Origin: SHZI01 sp964407855 | GTDB lineage: Bacteria > Pseudomonadota > Gammaproteobacteria > Steroidobacterales > GCA-2729495 | Direction of reading: 5' to 3' | DNA length: 33,237 bases | Assembly (NCBI GenBank): GCA_964407855.1 | Contig: CAYOXI010000026.1 | Location: 1 to 33,237 of the forward strand | The notes under the pieces: generated by a model | Told to the model about the DNA's origin: nothing | Databases searched by the model: none | The model's input: only the letters and a program-made list of their open reading frames with translations | Position numbers and translations under genes: made by a program | In this document: piece after piece, positions 17,016 through 24,506 of the stretch | How the letters are laid out: every line of letters begins with the position of its first letter | How positions within the stretch are numbered: the stretch's first letter is position 1

Positions 17016-17049
17016 GGCGTGTCTTTCGCTTTGCTGGCAGGCGTGCAGG

Positions 17050-18456
17050 TCAATGGGTGAGGAGGGGACGCGGATCAGCCACGACTCCGGCCACAGCGGA
17101 AGCCGCTGCGGTCAGTGGGCTCGCCAGCACGGTACGCGCGCCGATTCCCTGGCGTCCCTCGAAGTTGCGGTTGCTCGTGCTTACGCACAGCTGCCCGCGC
17201 CCGGTGACGTCGCCGTTCATGCCCAGGCACATTGAACAGCCGGCCTCGCGCCACTCGGCGCCGGCGGCCCGGAAAATCTCGTGCAGGCCTTCGACCTCTG
17301 CCTGCCGCTTGACCTGTTCCGATCCCGGTACGACCAGCATGCGGACCGTAGCAGCAACCCGCCGACCCTTCAGGATGGAGGCCGCATCCCGCAGGTCCGA
17401 GATGCGGGAGTTCGTGCAGCTGCCAATGAACACGACATTGACCGGCAGACCAGCCATCGGTTTGCCGGCGGTCACGCCCATGTAGGCAAGCGCCTTCCGG
17501 AAACTGGCGTCGCCGCTGGCCGGCACGGCATCATTGACCGGCACGACCATGCCGGGATTGGTGCCGAAGGTGACCATCGGGCCGAGAGAAGACGCGTCCA
17601 GGGATACCTCCCGGTCGAAACGGGCATCCGGATCAGTGGGCAGCTTCTGCCAGCGCGCGACAGCGGCTTCCCATGCTGCGCCTGAGGGCGCCATCGGTCG
17701 CCCGGCCAGGTAATGGATCGTGGTGTCGTCCGGGGCAATCATGCCCGCACGGGCCCCCGCTTCGATGGACATGTTGCAGACGGTCATGCGCTGCTCCATG
17801 TCGAGGCCACGAATCGCGCTGCCCCGGAACTCGATGACATGCCCTGTCCCGCCGCCCACACCGATCTTGCCGATGATGGCGAGGATGATGTCCTTGGCCG
17901 TGACGCCCGGGCCGAGGTGGCCATCCACGTTGATTGCGAGGGTCTTCGGCTTGCGCTGCAGGAGGCACTGGGTCGCCAGCACGTGGCCTACCTCGGTGGT
18001 GCCAATGCCGAAGCCGAGGGCGCCGAAGGCGCCATGTGTACTCGTGTGACTGTCGCCACAGACGATGGTCTTGCCGGGCTGGGTGATGCCGAGCTCCGGT
18101 CCGATAACGTGCACGATGCCCCGGGAATCGCTGTCGAAGCCCAGCAGCTGGATGTCGTACTCGTGGCAGTTCTCGATCATTACCCGGATCTGGGCCGCAG
18201 CAGCCGGCTCGGAAACCACGTCCAGATCCTTCAGGGAAGTCACGGGGACGGTGGGTGTGGAGTGGTCGAGCGTGGCCAGGGTGAGATCTGGTCGCCGCAC
18301 CCTGAGGCCACGCGAGCGCAGGACGCTGAAGGCCTCCGGTGTGGTCACTTCGTGAGTCAGGTGCAGGTCCACGTAGAGGACGGCTGGGGCATCAGCGCTT
18401 TCTGGCACCACGATATGGTCATCCCATATTTTTTGAAACAATGACTTATGGATCAT
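17050..18456 (-). CDS. leuC: 3-isopropylmalate dehydratase large subunit
   Basis: The 468-residue aconitase-family subunit carries the [4Fe-4S] cluster. VCGDSHTSTHGAFGALGFGIGT and FIGSCTNSRISDLRDAA are the two signature blocks. The cluster cysteines lie in GSCTNS and in CSMCLGMN. With LeuD it interconverts 2- and 3-isopropylmalate. The ATG at 18456 has AGG 8 nt upstream on the minus strand. It follows ilvE after 48 nt, a gap containing a short AT-rich inverted sequence at about 18463-18473. Confidence 0.96.
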   Translation of the reverse strand: MIHKSLFQKIWDDHIVVPESADAPAVLYVDLHLTHEVTTPEAFSVLRSRGLRVRRPDLTLATLDHSTPTVPVTSLKDLDVVSEPAAAAQIRVMIENCHEYDIQLLGFDSDSRGIVHVIGPELGITQPGKTIVCGDSHTSTHGAFGALGFGIGTTEVGHVLATQCLLQRKPKTLAINVDGHLGPGVTAKDIILAIIGKIGVGGGTGHVIEFRGSAIRGLDMEQRMTVCNMSIEAGARAGMIAPDDTTIHYLAGRPMAPSGAAWEAAVARWQKLPTDPDARFDREVSLDASSLGPMVTFGTNPGMVVPVNDAVPASGDASFRKALAYMGVTAGKPMAGLPVNVVFIGSCTNSRISDLRDAASILKGRRVAATVRMLVVPGSEQVKRQAEVEGLHEIFRAAGAEWREAGCSMCLGMNGDVTGRGQLCVSTSNRNFEGRQGIGARTVLASPLTAAASAVAGVVADPRPLLTH

Positions 18457-18504
18457 ACTTAACCTATATTAGGAGGAAGTTGCCTCAGCTTGACCAGCGG
18501 GGGT

Positions 18505-19467
18505 TCAGCTTCGGGCTGTCGCCACCCGACTGCCGACCACCGGCTCCAGCGGTTCAAGCCAGCCCCATTTATCGACTGTCTCGCCACGGAACAGCCCAAA
18601 GAAGGCGTCCTGCAGTGCCTTGGTGACCGGCCCCCTGGCACCGGCACCGATGGATAGCCTGTCGACCGAGCGGACCGGCGTGATCTCGGCCGCCGTGCCC
18701 GTCAGGAAGACCTCATCCGCGATGTAGAGGAACTCCCGCGGCAGCACCTGCTCGCGGACCTCGATACCCATCTCTCGGGCCAGGACCATGACGCTGTCGC
18801 GCGTAATGCCCTGGAGCGCCGATGCCGACGCCGGCGGGGTAATCAGGATCTGGTCGCGAACAATAAACAGGTTCTCTCCCGCCCCCTCGCTGACATTGCC
18901 ATCCGCCGCCAGGGCAATTCCTTCGGCAAACCCCCGGTCCCGGGCCTCTGCGCCCACCAGCGTGCTGGACAGGTAGTTGCCGCCGGCCTTGGCCATCGCC
19001 GGAATCGTATTGGGCGCAACCCGCTGCCAGGACGAGACGCAGACATCTACGCCCTTCTCCAGCGCCTCTGCGCCCAGATAGGTGCCCCATTCCCAGGCGG
19101 CAATGGCCAGCTCAACCGGATGGCCTGGCGGTGGTACGACACCCACCTCGCCATAGCCCCGGAAGGCAATCGGTCGCACATAGGCACTCTGCAGGCCATT
19201 GCGGGCCACGACTTCCTTGCAGGCCGCATTGATCTGGTCACGGTTCCACGGGATCTGGATGCGATGGATCTTTGCCGAGTCCTGCAGGCGCCGCGTGTGG
19301 GCATCGAGTCTGAATACCCGGGACCCGTCCGGGGTAGCGTAAACCCGGATGCCCTCGAACACGGAGGAGCCGTAATGCAGCGCGTGGGTGAGTACATGCA
19401 CCTTCGCGTCCTGCCAGGGCACGAGCTTGCCGTTGTGCCAGATCCATTCGGTGGCCTTGATCCCCAT
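18505..19467 (-). CDS. ilvE: Branched-chain-amino-acid aminotransferase
   Basis: From the ATG at 19467 the protein has 320 residues. This start has AAGGA 6 nt upstream; the longer frame to 19494 is less likely. It is a fold-IV PLP enzyme (HALHYGSSVFEGIRVY, AKAGGNYLSSTLVGAEA with the PLP Lys, and the NVSEGAGENLFIV block). It transfers amino groups to the keto acids of leucine, isoleucine and valine. Its insertion between leuA and leuC lets one leucine-controlled operon make the final transamination enzyme as well. Confidence 0.95.
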   Translation of the reverse strand: MGIKATEWIWHNGKLVPWQDAKVHVLTHALHYGSSVFEGIRVYATPDGSRVFRLDAHTRRLQDSAKIHRIQIPWNRDQINAACKEVVARNGLQSAYVRPIAFRGYGEVGVVPPPGHPVELAIAAWEWGTYLGAEALEKGVDVCVSSWQRVAPNTIPAMAKAGGNYLSSTLVGAEARDRGFAEGIALAADGNVSEGAGENLFIVRDQILITPPASASALQGITRDSVMVLAREMGIEVREQVLPREFLYIADEVFLTGTAAEITPVRSVDRLSIGAGARGPVTKALQDAFFGLFRGETVDKWGWLEPLEPVVGSRVATARS

Positions 19468-19511
19468 CTCTATTCCTTCGAATTGGCTGCGCAATCCCCG
19501 CCACGCGGCTC

Positions 19512-21086
19512 TCAGAGCCGCACGACCTTCTCGCCGGAAGTCTCGACGGCGCCGGTCCGGCCCGGCTTCTGGCGCGTAACGCGATTGATCACATCGAGAT
19601 AGGCGAGGGCACCCGCTTCGACGATGTCGGTGCTTACGCCGTGGCCCCTGTGGCTCTGGCCATTATAGTCGACGGTCACCGTCACTTCGCCCTGTGCATC
19701 CTCACCGACGGTCACTGAGCGGACTTCGAAGTTGCGCAGGTCGAGGTTCACGCCGGAGGCCCTTTCCAGCGCCTTGAAGGCGGCCTCGACCGGGCCGTCG
19801 CCAACGGCGGCTTCATCAATCAGGCGACCATCACTGTGCTTGAGGCGTACCGCTGCCGCAGCGATCGCGCCGGTACCGGCCGTGATGTGCAGCTCGGCCA
19901 TTTCCCACGGGCCGTCACCTGCAGCATCGGCATTCATGATGATGGCCTCGATGTCCGCGTCGAACATCTCCTTTTTCCGGTCAGCAAGCTTCTTGAACTC
20001 GGCGAAGGCCAGATTCAGCTCATCATCCGCAAGATTGAAGCCCAGCTGCAGCACACGTTCCCGGAAGGCATGTCGGCCGCTGTGCTTGCCGAGGACCAGG
20101 CTGGAACGGCTGATGCCTACATCCTCCGGGCTCATGATCTCGTAGGTCGACGCGTGCTTGAGCATGCCGTCCTGGTGGATGCCGGATTCATGGGCAAAGG
20201 CGTTCTCGCCGACGACCGCCTTGTTGCGGGGTACATGCATCCCGGTCACGCTGGCCACGAGGCGGCTCGTTGGATACAGCTTGCGGGTATCCACGCCGGT
20301 GCCGAGTGCGAAGTGATTGGCCCGGGTGCGCAACGCCATCACCACTTCCTCCAGGGAGCAGTTGCCGGCCCGTTCGCCGATGCCATTGATGGTGCATTCA
20401 ACCTGTCTCGCACCCGCGGTGACCGCCGCAAGGCTGTTGGCTACCGCCATGCCGAGATCATCGTGGCAATGCACGCTGAGCATGACCTTCCCGATGCCCG
20501 TGACATGCGACCGCAGGTAAGTGAAGAGCTGGGCAAACTCCTCCGGAACTGTATAACCCAGGGTGTCCGGGATGTTGATCGTGCCGGCTCCTGCTTCGAT
20601 GACCGCCGTGCAGACTTCAGCGAGAAAGGCCGGCTCGGTGCGGGAAGCGTCCTCCGCCGAAAATTCGACATCCTCGCAGTGCGCCCGGGCTGCACGTACA
20701 CCCTCAACTGCCCGCCGGATGATCTCCTCCTTGGCCATCTGCAGCTTGTAGGTACGGTGAATCTCACTGGTGGCAAGGAAGACGTGGATGCGCTGGCGAC
20801 TACCCGGCTTCAGCGCAGCTGCCGCTCGCTCGATATCGTTGGGATGACAGCGCGCGAGACTGCAGATCACGGGCCCATGGATTTCGCCGGCGATGGCCTG
20901 CACGGCGTCGAAATCGCCTGGCGACGCCGCGGCGAAACCAGCCTCGATCACATCCACCCGCAGGTCGCGCAGGGCGGCCGCAACCCGCAGCTTTTCGTTC
21001 AGGGTCATGCTGCAGCCCGGGGCCTGCTCGCCATCGCGAAGGGTGGTGTCAAAGATCAGGACCTGGTCCTGGTGCTGCGTGCTCAT
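19512..21086 (-). CDS. leuA: 2-isopropylmalate synthase
   Basis: The 524-residue enzyme condenses acetyl-CoA with 2-ketoisovalerate, the committed step of leucine synthesis. The TIM-barrel domain starts IFDTTLRDGEQAPGCSM, with the metal-binding Asp and catalytic Arg. SVHCHDDLGMAVANSLAA holds the metal-binding His pair, and NGIGERAGNCSLEEVVMAL follows. The last roughly 130 residues are the LeuA dimer domain for leucine feedback inhibition. I chose ATG 21086 because GGGAG lies 7 nt before it; ATG 21092 is too close to that site, and the frame continuing to 21191 runs through the attenuator terminator region. It is the first structural gene of the leu operon. Confidence 0.96.
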   Translation of the reverse strand: MSTQHQDQVLIFDTTLRDGEQAPGCSMTLNEKLRVAAALRDLRVDVIEAGFAAASPGDFDAVQAIAGEIHGPVICSLARCHPNDIERAAAALKPGSRQRIHVFLATSEIHRTYKLQMAKEEIIRRAVEGVRAARAHCEDVEFSAEDASRTEPAFLAEVCTAVIEAGAGTINIPDTLGYTVPEEFAQLFTYLRSHVTGIGKVMLSVHCHDDLGMAVANSLAAVTAGARQVECTINGIGERAGNCSLEEVVMALRTRANHFALGTGVDTRKLYPTSRLVASVTGMHVPRNKAVVGENAFAHESGIHQDGMLKHASTYEIMSPEDVGISRSSLVLGKHSGRHAFRERVLQLGFNLADDELNLAFAEFKKLADRKKEMFDADIEAIIMNADAAGDGPWEMAELHITAGTGAIAAAAVRLKHSDGRLIDEAAVGDGPVEAAFKALERASGVNLDLRNFEVRSVTVGEDAQGEVTVTVDYNGQSHRGHGVSTDIVEAGALAYLDVINRVTRQKPGRTGAVETSGEKVVRL

Positions 21087-21172
21087 GGTCATGCTCCCGG
21101 GGATTTCGCCCCTTGCTCCGCACTCACCATCCTGAAGCGTCCAATAACTGGAAGAGCGCGCTTCCTGATGGC

Positions 21173-21208
21173 AAAAAAAAGACCCCGTCACCTTGCGGGT
21201 GCGGGGTC
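21173..21208 (-). terminator. Attenuator terminator upstream of leuA
   Basis: On the minus strand GACCCCG (21202-21208) pairs with CGGGGTC (21181-21187), followed by eight Ts (21173-21180). Within it CACC and GGTG add a further 4 bp above a one-base bulge. This is a textbook intrinsic terminator placed 86 nt before the leuA start and after a Leu-rich leader peptide. Confidence 0.88.
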
Positions 21209-21248
21209 TCGGTGATTCATGGATGGATTCAGCCGATCAGACGCCCGC
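21201..21248 (-). promoter_or_regulatory. Antiterminator arms of the leu attenuator
   Basis: In the minus-strand RNA the arm at 21233-21248 (GCGGG-C-GUCU-GAU-CGG) can pair with 21201-21212 (CCG-AGAC-CCCGC): 12 bp with two bulges. The second arm overlaps the 5' side of the terminator stem, so the two structures exclude each other. A competing upstream hairpin, GCCCCT (21267-21272) with AGGGGC (21247-21252), spans leader codons 17-19 and the stop. A ribosome stalled at Leu codons would block it and free the antiterminator. The pairings are read by eye; energies were not computed. Confidence 0.7.
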
Positions 21249-21250
21249 CC

Positions 21251-21322
21251 CTAGGGACCTGGCAGCAGGGGCAGTGACAGGCAGGCGAGGCCCGCAACAG
21301 GCTTGCGCACGCTATGGGCCAT
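21251..21322 (-). CDS. leuL: leu operon leader peptide
   Basis: A 23-codon frame runs from ATG at 21322 to TAG at 21251. Its second half, GLACLSLPLLPGP, has five Leu codons (codons 12, 15, 17, 19, 20; one CTC and four CTG). It ends 3 nt before the antiterminator arm. An in-frame ATG at 21343 would give 30 residues. No strong Shine-Dalgarno is seen, so the start is uncertain. The role, sensing charged tRNA-Leu to control leuA-ilvE-leuCDB transcription, is inferred from the Leu codons and the downstream mutually exclusive hairpins. Confidence 0.75.
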   Translation of the reverse strand: MAHSVRKPVAGLACLSLPLLPGP

Positions 21323-21351
21323 CGGTCTGCACTGGCTAAACATGGTTGGGG

Positions 21352-21380
21352 ATGGTCGGGTAAGCGCGTGCCCTTGTCAA
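21352..21380 (-). promoter_or_regulatory. Putative leu operon promoter
   Basis: A consensus -35 TTGACA (21375-21380, minus strand) is followed after 17 bp by GACCAT (21352-21357), a weak -10 (3 of 6). Transcription would start near 21345, just before the leader peptide. The -35 overlaps the complementary TTGTCA proposed for the divergent ferredoxin gene. Confidence 0.45.
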
Positions 21381-21402
21381 CCGTTCCGGGCCCGTTTATC
21401 GA
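21374..21402 (+). promoter_or_regulatory. Putative promoter for the ferredoxin-FAH pair
   Basis: TTGTCA (21374-21379) is followed after 17 bp by TATCGA (21397-21402). Both boxes are imperfect. The position fits an mRNA with a leader of about 85 nt before the ferredoxin start. An alternative -10, TATTCT at 21409-21414, lacks a matching -35. Confidence 0.3.
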
Positions 21403-21494
21403 GCATGGTATTCTGCGCCGCCCCGTCCCGGGGCCGAAACCCGCCCGGCGCTTTCCGGGTCCATGTCTCCTGGAATGAAGGCCTCGTCACCAGC

Positions 21495-21815
21495 ATGCCC
21501 CGCATCATCTACCACGATATCGACGGCAGGCGCACTGAAGTCAGCGTGCCCGCCGGAAACACGGTCATGGAAGGTGCCCTGGATAACGGCATCGCCGGCA
21601 TCCTGGCCGAATGCGGTGGCGCCTGTGCCTGCGCAACCTGCCACGCCTATATTGCAGAGGAGTGGGTCTCCCGGCTGAAACCCATGGAGGAGATGGAGGA
21701 TGCAATGCTCGATACGGCAACCGATCGCCAGCCCCGGAGCCGGTTGACGTGCCAGATCGAACTGACGGACGACCTGGACGGCCTTGAAGTCTTCGTGGCC
21801 CGCAACGAAAGCTAG
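21495..21815 (+). CDS. Adrenodoxin-type [2Fe-2S] ferredoxin
   Basis: The 106-residue protein is a vertebrate/ISC-type plant-fold ferredoxin. AECGGACACATCHAYI gives ligands C40, C46 and C49 in the C-x5-C-x2-C pattern; the fourth ligand is C86 in RLTCQI. An additional C44 lies within the loop. The acidic helix EEMEDAMLDTATD (about 65-77) is the usual partner-docking surface for a ferredoxin reductase or oxygenase. The start at 21495 begins the fold directly; longer frames add unrelated residues. The FAH-fold gene follows after 8 nt, so they form an operon. No reductase or P450 is in the window, so the electron partner is unknown. Confidence 0.92.
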   Translation: MPRIIYHDIDGRRTEVSVPAGNTVMEGALDNGIAGILAECGGACACATCHAYIAEEWVSRLKPMEEMEDAMLDTATDRQPRSRLTCQIELTDDLDGLEVFVARNES

Positions 21816-21823
21816 CCGACGTC

Positions 21824-22681
21824 ATGCGCCTGGTCACGCTGGATAGTCGGGAGAACGGTGGCCGCCCAGGCGTCTGGCTGGCTTCCGGCGAAATCCTCGA
21901 CCTGGCTGCCCTGCCAAGCGGCTTGTCCGGCGCCCAATGGCGACCCCAGTCGGTCGTCAGCGTCCTGGCGGAGGGCGAGGAAGGTGCAGCGCGGATCAGC
22001 AGGCTCGCCAGTGAGGTGGCGTTTGCCAGTCACGAACTACTCCAGCAGTGGCGGGGTGAGGCACGCCTTCTGCCCCGCGCGGGCACGCTGCTGCTGACCC
22101 CGGTTCGGCGTCCCGGCCTGTTGCTGATGGTCCCGGGAACCACCGGGGAGACTGGTAGCGGCTATGTGAAGAACCCCAATGCCGCAGTGGGACCAGATGC
22201 CGTGGTGCGTTTGCCCCACGCGGCGCTGGAGGAGATTTTCGGACTGTGCCTGCTGGGTCTGGTGATCGGGCGGCCACTCTTTCGGGCCACGCCCGCTCAG
22301 GCGCTGCGGGCGCTGGCTGCGGTCACGCTGGTCGCAGACCTGGGAACCAAGCGGGTGGAGACCAGCACGGGCGCAGCCCGCCAGTTTCCCGGAGCCTGCA
22401 TCATCGGCCCAGCGCTGGTCACCGTGGACGAGTTCCCGGAGTCAACCGCCTGGACACCCGTCATCCGCATCAACCAGCATCAGGTCAGCGCGAGCCCCGG
22501 CGGCATTACCCGGTCATCGGCCGCCGAGGCACTCGCCGCGCTGTCCGCGGACTACGCCTTTCGTCCAGGCGATATCGTGGGCCTGCCAGTTGGCGTTGCG
22601 GAGTTCAGTCTGCGCATCGGTGATCGCGTCGCGGTCTCACTTGGCGACGACTTCACCCTCGGCTTTTCGGTCGCGCACTAG
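21824..22681 (+). CDS. Fumarylacetoacetate hydrolase-fold protein with altered metal site
   Basis: The 285-residue protein has an FAH-type C-terminal domain. GYVKNPNAAVGPDAVVRLP (about 113-131) is the typical substrate-loop segment, and PGACIIGPALVT and PGDIVGLPVGVAEF follow in order. The family's metal-binding Glu-x-Glu, normally just before a V-I-G motif, is replaced by L141-C142-L143 in FGLCLLGLVIG. The possible third ligand (D172 in VADLG) remains, and the usual catalytic-loop Lys aligns with R186. Normal hydrolytic or decarboxylating chemistry is therefore doubtful. It is coupled to the ferredoxin (8 nt) and overlaps the convergent permease gene by 4 nt. Function is not assigned. Confidence 0.8.
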   Translation: MRLVTLDSRENGGRPGVWLASGEILDLAALPSGLSGAQWRPQSVVSVLAEGEEGAARISRLASEVAFASHELLQQWRGEARLLPRAGTLLLTPVRRPGLLLMVPGTTGETGSGYVKNPNAAVGPDAVVRLPHAALEEIFGLCLLGLVIGRPLFRATPAQALRALAAVTLVADLGTKRVETSTGAARQFPGACIIGPALVTVDEFPESTAWTPVIRINQHQVSASPGGITRSSAAEALAALSADYAFRPGDIVGLPVGVAEFSLRIGDRVAVSLGDDFTLGFSVAH

Positions 22682-23532
22682 GCGGCCGCGGCGAGCACCG
22701 CGTTCACCGCATCCCAGAGCATCCGGCCGGCGGTCAGTCCAAGGAACACGCCAAAAGCACGCCGCAGACCGTTCTGGCTGAGCGAGTGGGCGAGGTGGAC
22801 ACCCAGGGGGACACTGAGCAGGGTGGTAGGCACGATGATCAGCAGTCCGAGCCCGTTGACATAACCCAGGCTGTAGGGCGGCAGCCCGACGGCATTCCAG
22901 CCGCCCAGCATGAAGCCCGCGGTTGCCGGCACCGAGATCACAAGGCCGAAGGCAGCCGACGTCCCTACAGCCTTGTGCATGGCGGTCCCGCAGAGGGTCA
23001 TGGCGGGAACGCTCAAGGTGCCGCCACCAATACCCATCATCGCGGAGAGGCCCCCGATCAGGCCGGGCAGCAGCCCGGAACCGCCGAAACCACCAGGCAT
23101 TTTCCCTGCCAGTCGCCAGGCGGGATTGCCGAGGCCCATCTGCACGGCCATAACCAGTCCCACCACACCGAACACCGAAGTGAGGGCTGCGAAACTGGCG
23201 AGCGTGGCAAGCCACGTGCCCAGCAGGGCGCCGATGGCCATCGCGGGTGCCCAGCGGCGGAAGATGACTGGATCGAAGGACTGCCGGCGGGCATGGGCCC
23301 GGGCGGAGCGGATACTGGTCGGGATGATGGTGGCAAGTGACGTGCCCACTGCCAAGTGCATGCGCACGGCCGGATCCACATCCAGGTAGCCAAAAATCCA
23401 GTAGAGCACGGGCACGACGACAATGCCGCCGCCAACCCCCAGCAGGCCGGCCAGCAGACCGCCGGCCAGTCCGGTAACTGCCAGCAGGGGCACCAGCCAG
23501 AGCAGCAGGTCGAGTGTGTCGGGATCTGGCAA
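22678..23532 (-). CDS. TauE/SafE-family membrane permease
   Basis: The 284-residue protein has about eight hydrophobic segments. The first is LLLWLVPLLAVTGLAGGLLAGLLGVGGGIVVV-like, with the Gly-rich G-L-L-G-V-G-G-G motif; the repeat half has GLIGGLSAMMGIGGGTLSVP. These twin Gly-rich motifs are the DUF81/TauE signature. Members export or import sulfite, sulfoacetate or other organic anions. Here it is the last gene of a minus-strand set after CoA-transferase and VOC genes, so it may move the organic acid handled by that set; this is inference from position. Spacing to the VOC gene is 70 nt. Confidence 0.9.
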   Translation of the reverse strand: MPDPDTLDLLLWLVPLLAVTGLAGGLLAGLLGVGGGIVVVPVLYWIFGYLDVDPAVRMHLAVGTSLATIIPTSIRSARAHARRQSFDPVIFRRWAPAMAIGALLGTWLATLASFAALTSVFGVVGLVMAVQMGLGNPAWRLAGKMPGGFGGSGLLPGLIGGLSAMMGIGGGTLSVPAMTLCGTAMHKAVGTSAAFGLVISVPATAGFMLGGWNAVGLPPYSLGYVNGLGLLIIVPTTLLSVPLGVHLAHSLSQNGLRRAFGVFLGLTAGRMLWDAVNAVLAAAA

Positions 23533-23602
23533 GTGGGCGTCCTGCGGCCGTGAAGCGCGCGGGATTGTAGCCGAGCCAGGTATCGGCTAGGCCGGCTGGC
23601 TG

Positions 23603-24493
23603 TCAGGCGACCACTTCGAGTAGCTCCCCGGCCGCACCCCTGAGGCAGGCCACCCGGCTGCTTGCTCCATAGGGTGGTGAAGAATCTGGTGCTGGAATGC
23701 ACTCCGACGCGTCTGCCGGAATCTCACCGCCAAAGGTCACGAGGGCAATGCCAGGCGGCAACGACTGACTGCCGACATCCAGCGGACGGGCACCATCCGG
23801 CATCTCGTCTGCCTCGATATAGCAACGGTCGCGGAGTGGCAGGGCAGCGAGCCGGAAACGGTGTTCCCGGGGCAGGCCGAATTCCAGGGCCATGGTCTGG
23901 ACCCGCGATTCCATGGCCGGTGCCTCCGGCACGCCAAAGGATTGCGCGTACCAGCCCTGCATCCGGGCCAGTGAACTGCCGCCGACGATGACAATGAAAG
24001 TACGGTCAACCGCACAGCGCGCCTCCGGGGCCGGCAGGCCGGGAACCGGGCGCTTGAACTGGGTGAGGTAGAGAATCTCGCCGCCGGGGCCCCTGATCTG
24101 CATGGCGCGGATATCCGGACAGAAAGACAGATCCATCGGCGGGGCGACGATCTCGAAGGGCGAACCTGCCATCCGGCCAGCCATCGCATCCACATCGGCA
24201 ACGATCAGTTCTGCGGCATTCCAGCCATGCCACGTGAATGCCCGATACCCGGGTTCCGAAGGACACTCGACGAAGCGAAAAACGCAATCGGTGCCGGCAG
24301 CCGGGGCCATCAGCAGCGTCGGGGTGCCGGCCAGTGCAGGCACACCCCACAGGCTTGCCTGGGCTGGCAGGACCGGGGTCCTGTGCAGGACCTGGTAGTC
24401 CAGATGGTCGCCATAGGCAGCTTCGGCAGCCGCCAGGGAAGGCGTGCGGACCGTGACGCAGCGTATTGGTCCGAGCCGGACCCCGGCGGTCAT
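23603..24493 (-). CDS. Two-module VOC (glyoxalase/dioxygenase fold) protein
   Basis: The 296-residue protein appears to be two tandem vicinal-oxygen-chelate modules. The first begins LGPIRCVTVRTPSLAAAEAAYGDHLDY and the second DRTFIVIVGGSSLARMQGWYAQSFG; each has the beta-alpha-beta-beta-beta order of the fold. CDIRAMQIRGPGGEILYL-like sequence (PDIRAMQIRGPGGEILYLTQ) is the strand pair with the potential Glu metal ligand. Clear His ligands of glyoxalase I or extradiol dioxygenases are not evident. It starts 13 nt after the CoA-transferase gene, so the two are co-transcribed. Possible roles are epimerase, isomerase or lyase on a CoA ester or its acid; substrate unknown. Confidence 0.8.
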   Translation of the reverse strand: MTAGVRLGPIRCVTVRTPSLAAAEAAYGDHLDYQVLHRTPVLPAQASLWGVPALAGTPTLLMAPAAGTDCVFRFVECPSEPGYRAFTWHGWNAAELIVADVDAMAGRMAGSPFEIVAPPMDLSFCPDIRAMQIRGPGGEILYLTQFKRPVPGLPAPEARCAVDRTFIVIVGGSSLARMQGWYAQSFGVPEAPAMESRVQTMALEFGLPREHRFRLAALPLRDRCYIEADEMPDGARPLDVGSQSLPPGIALVTFGGEIPADASECIPAPDSSPPYGASSRVACLRGAAGELLEVVA

Positions 24494-24506
24494 TGCAGGA
24501 GGCCGG

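Noticed and set aside
18471..18476. AGGAGG on the plus strand as a ribosome-binding site
   Set aside because: No plausible plus-strand gene follows; it lies in the short gap between leuC and ilvE, both on the minus strand.
19836..21215. A 459-codon open frame on the plus strand
   Set aside because: It is antisense to leuA and reads through the attenuator terminator. No family motif is present.
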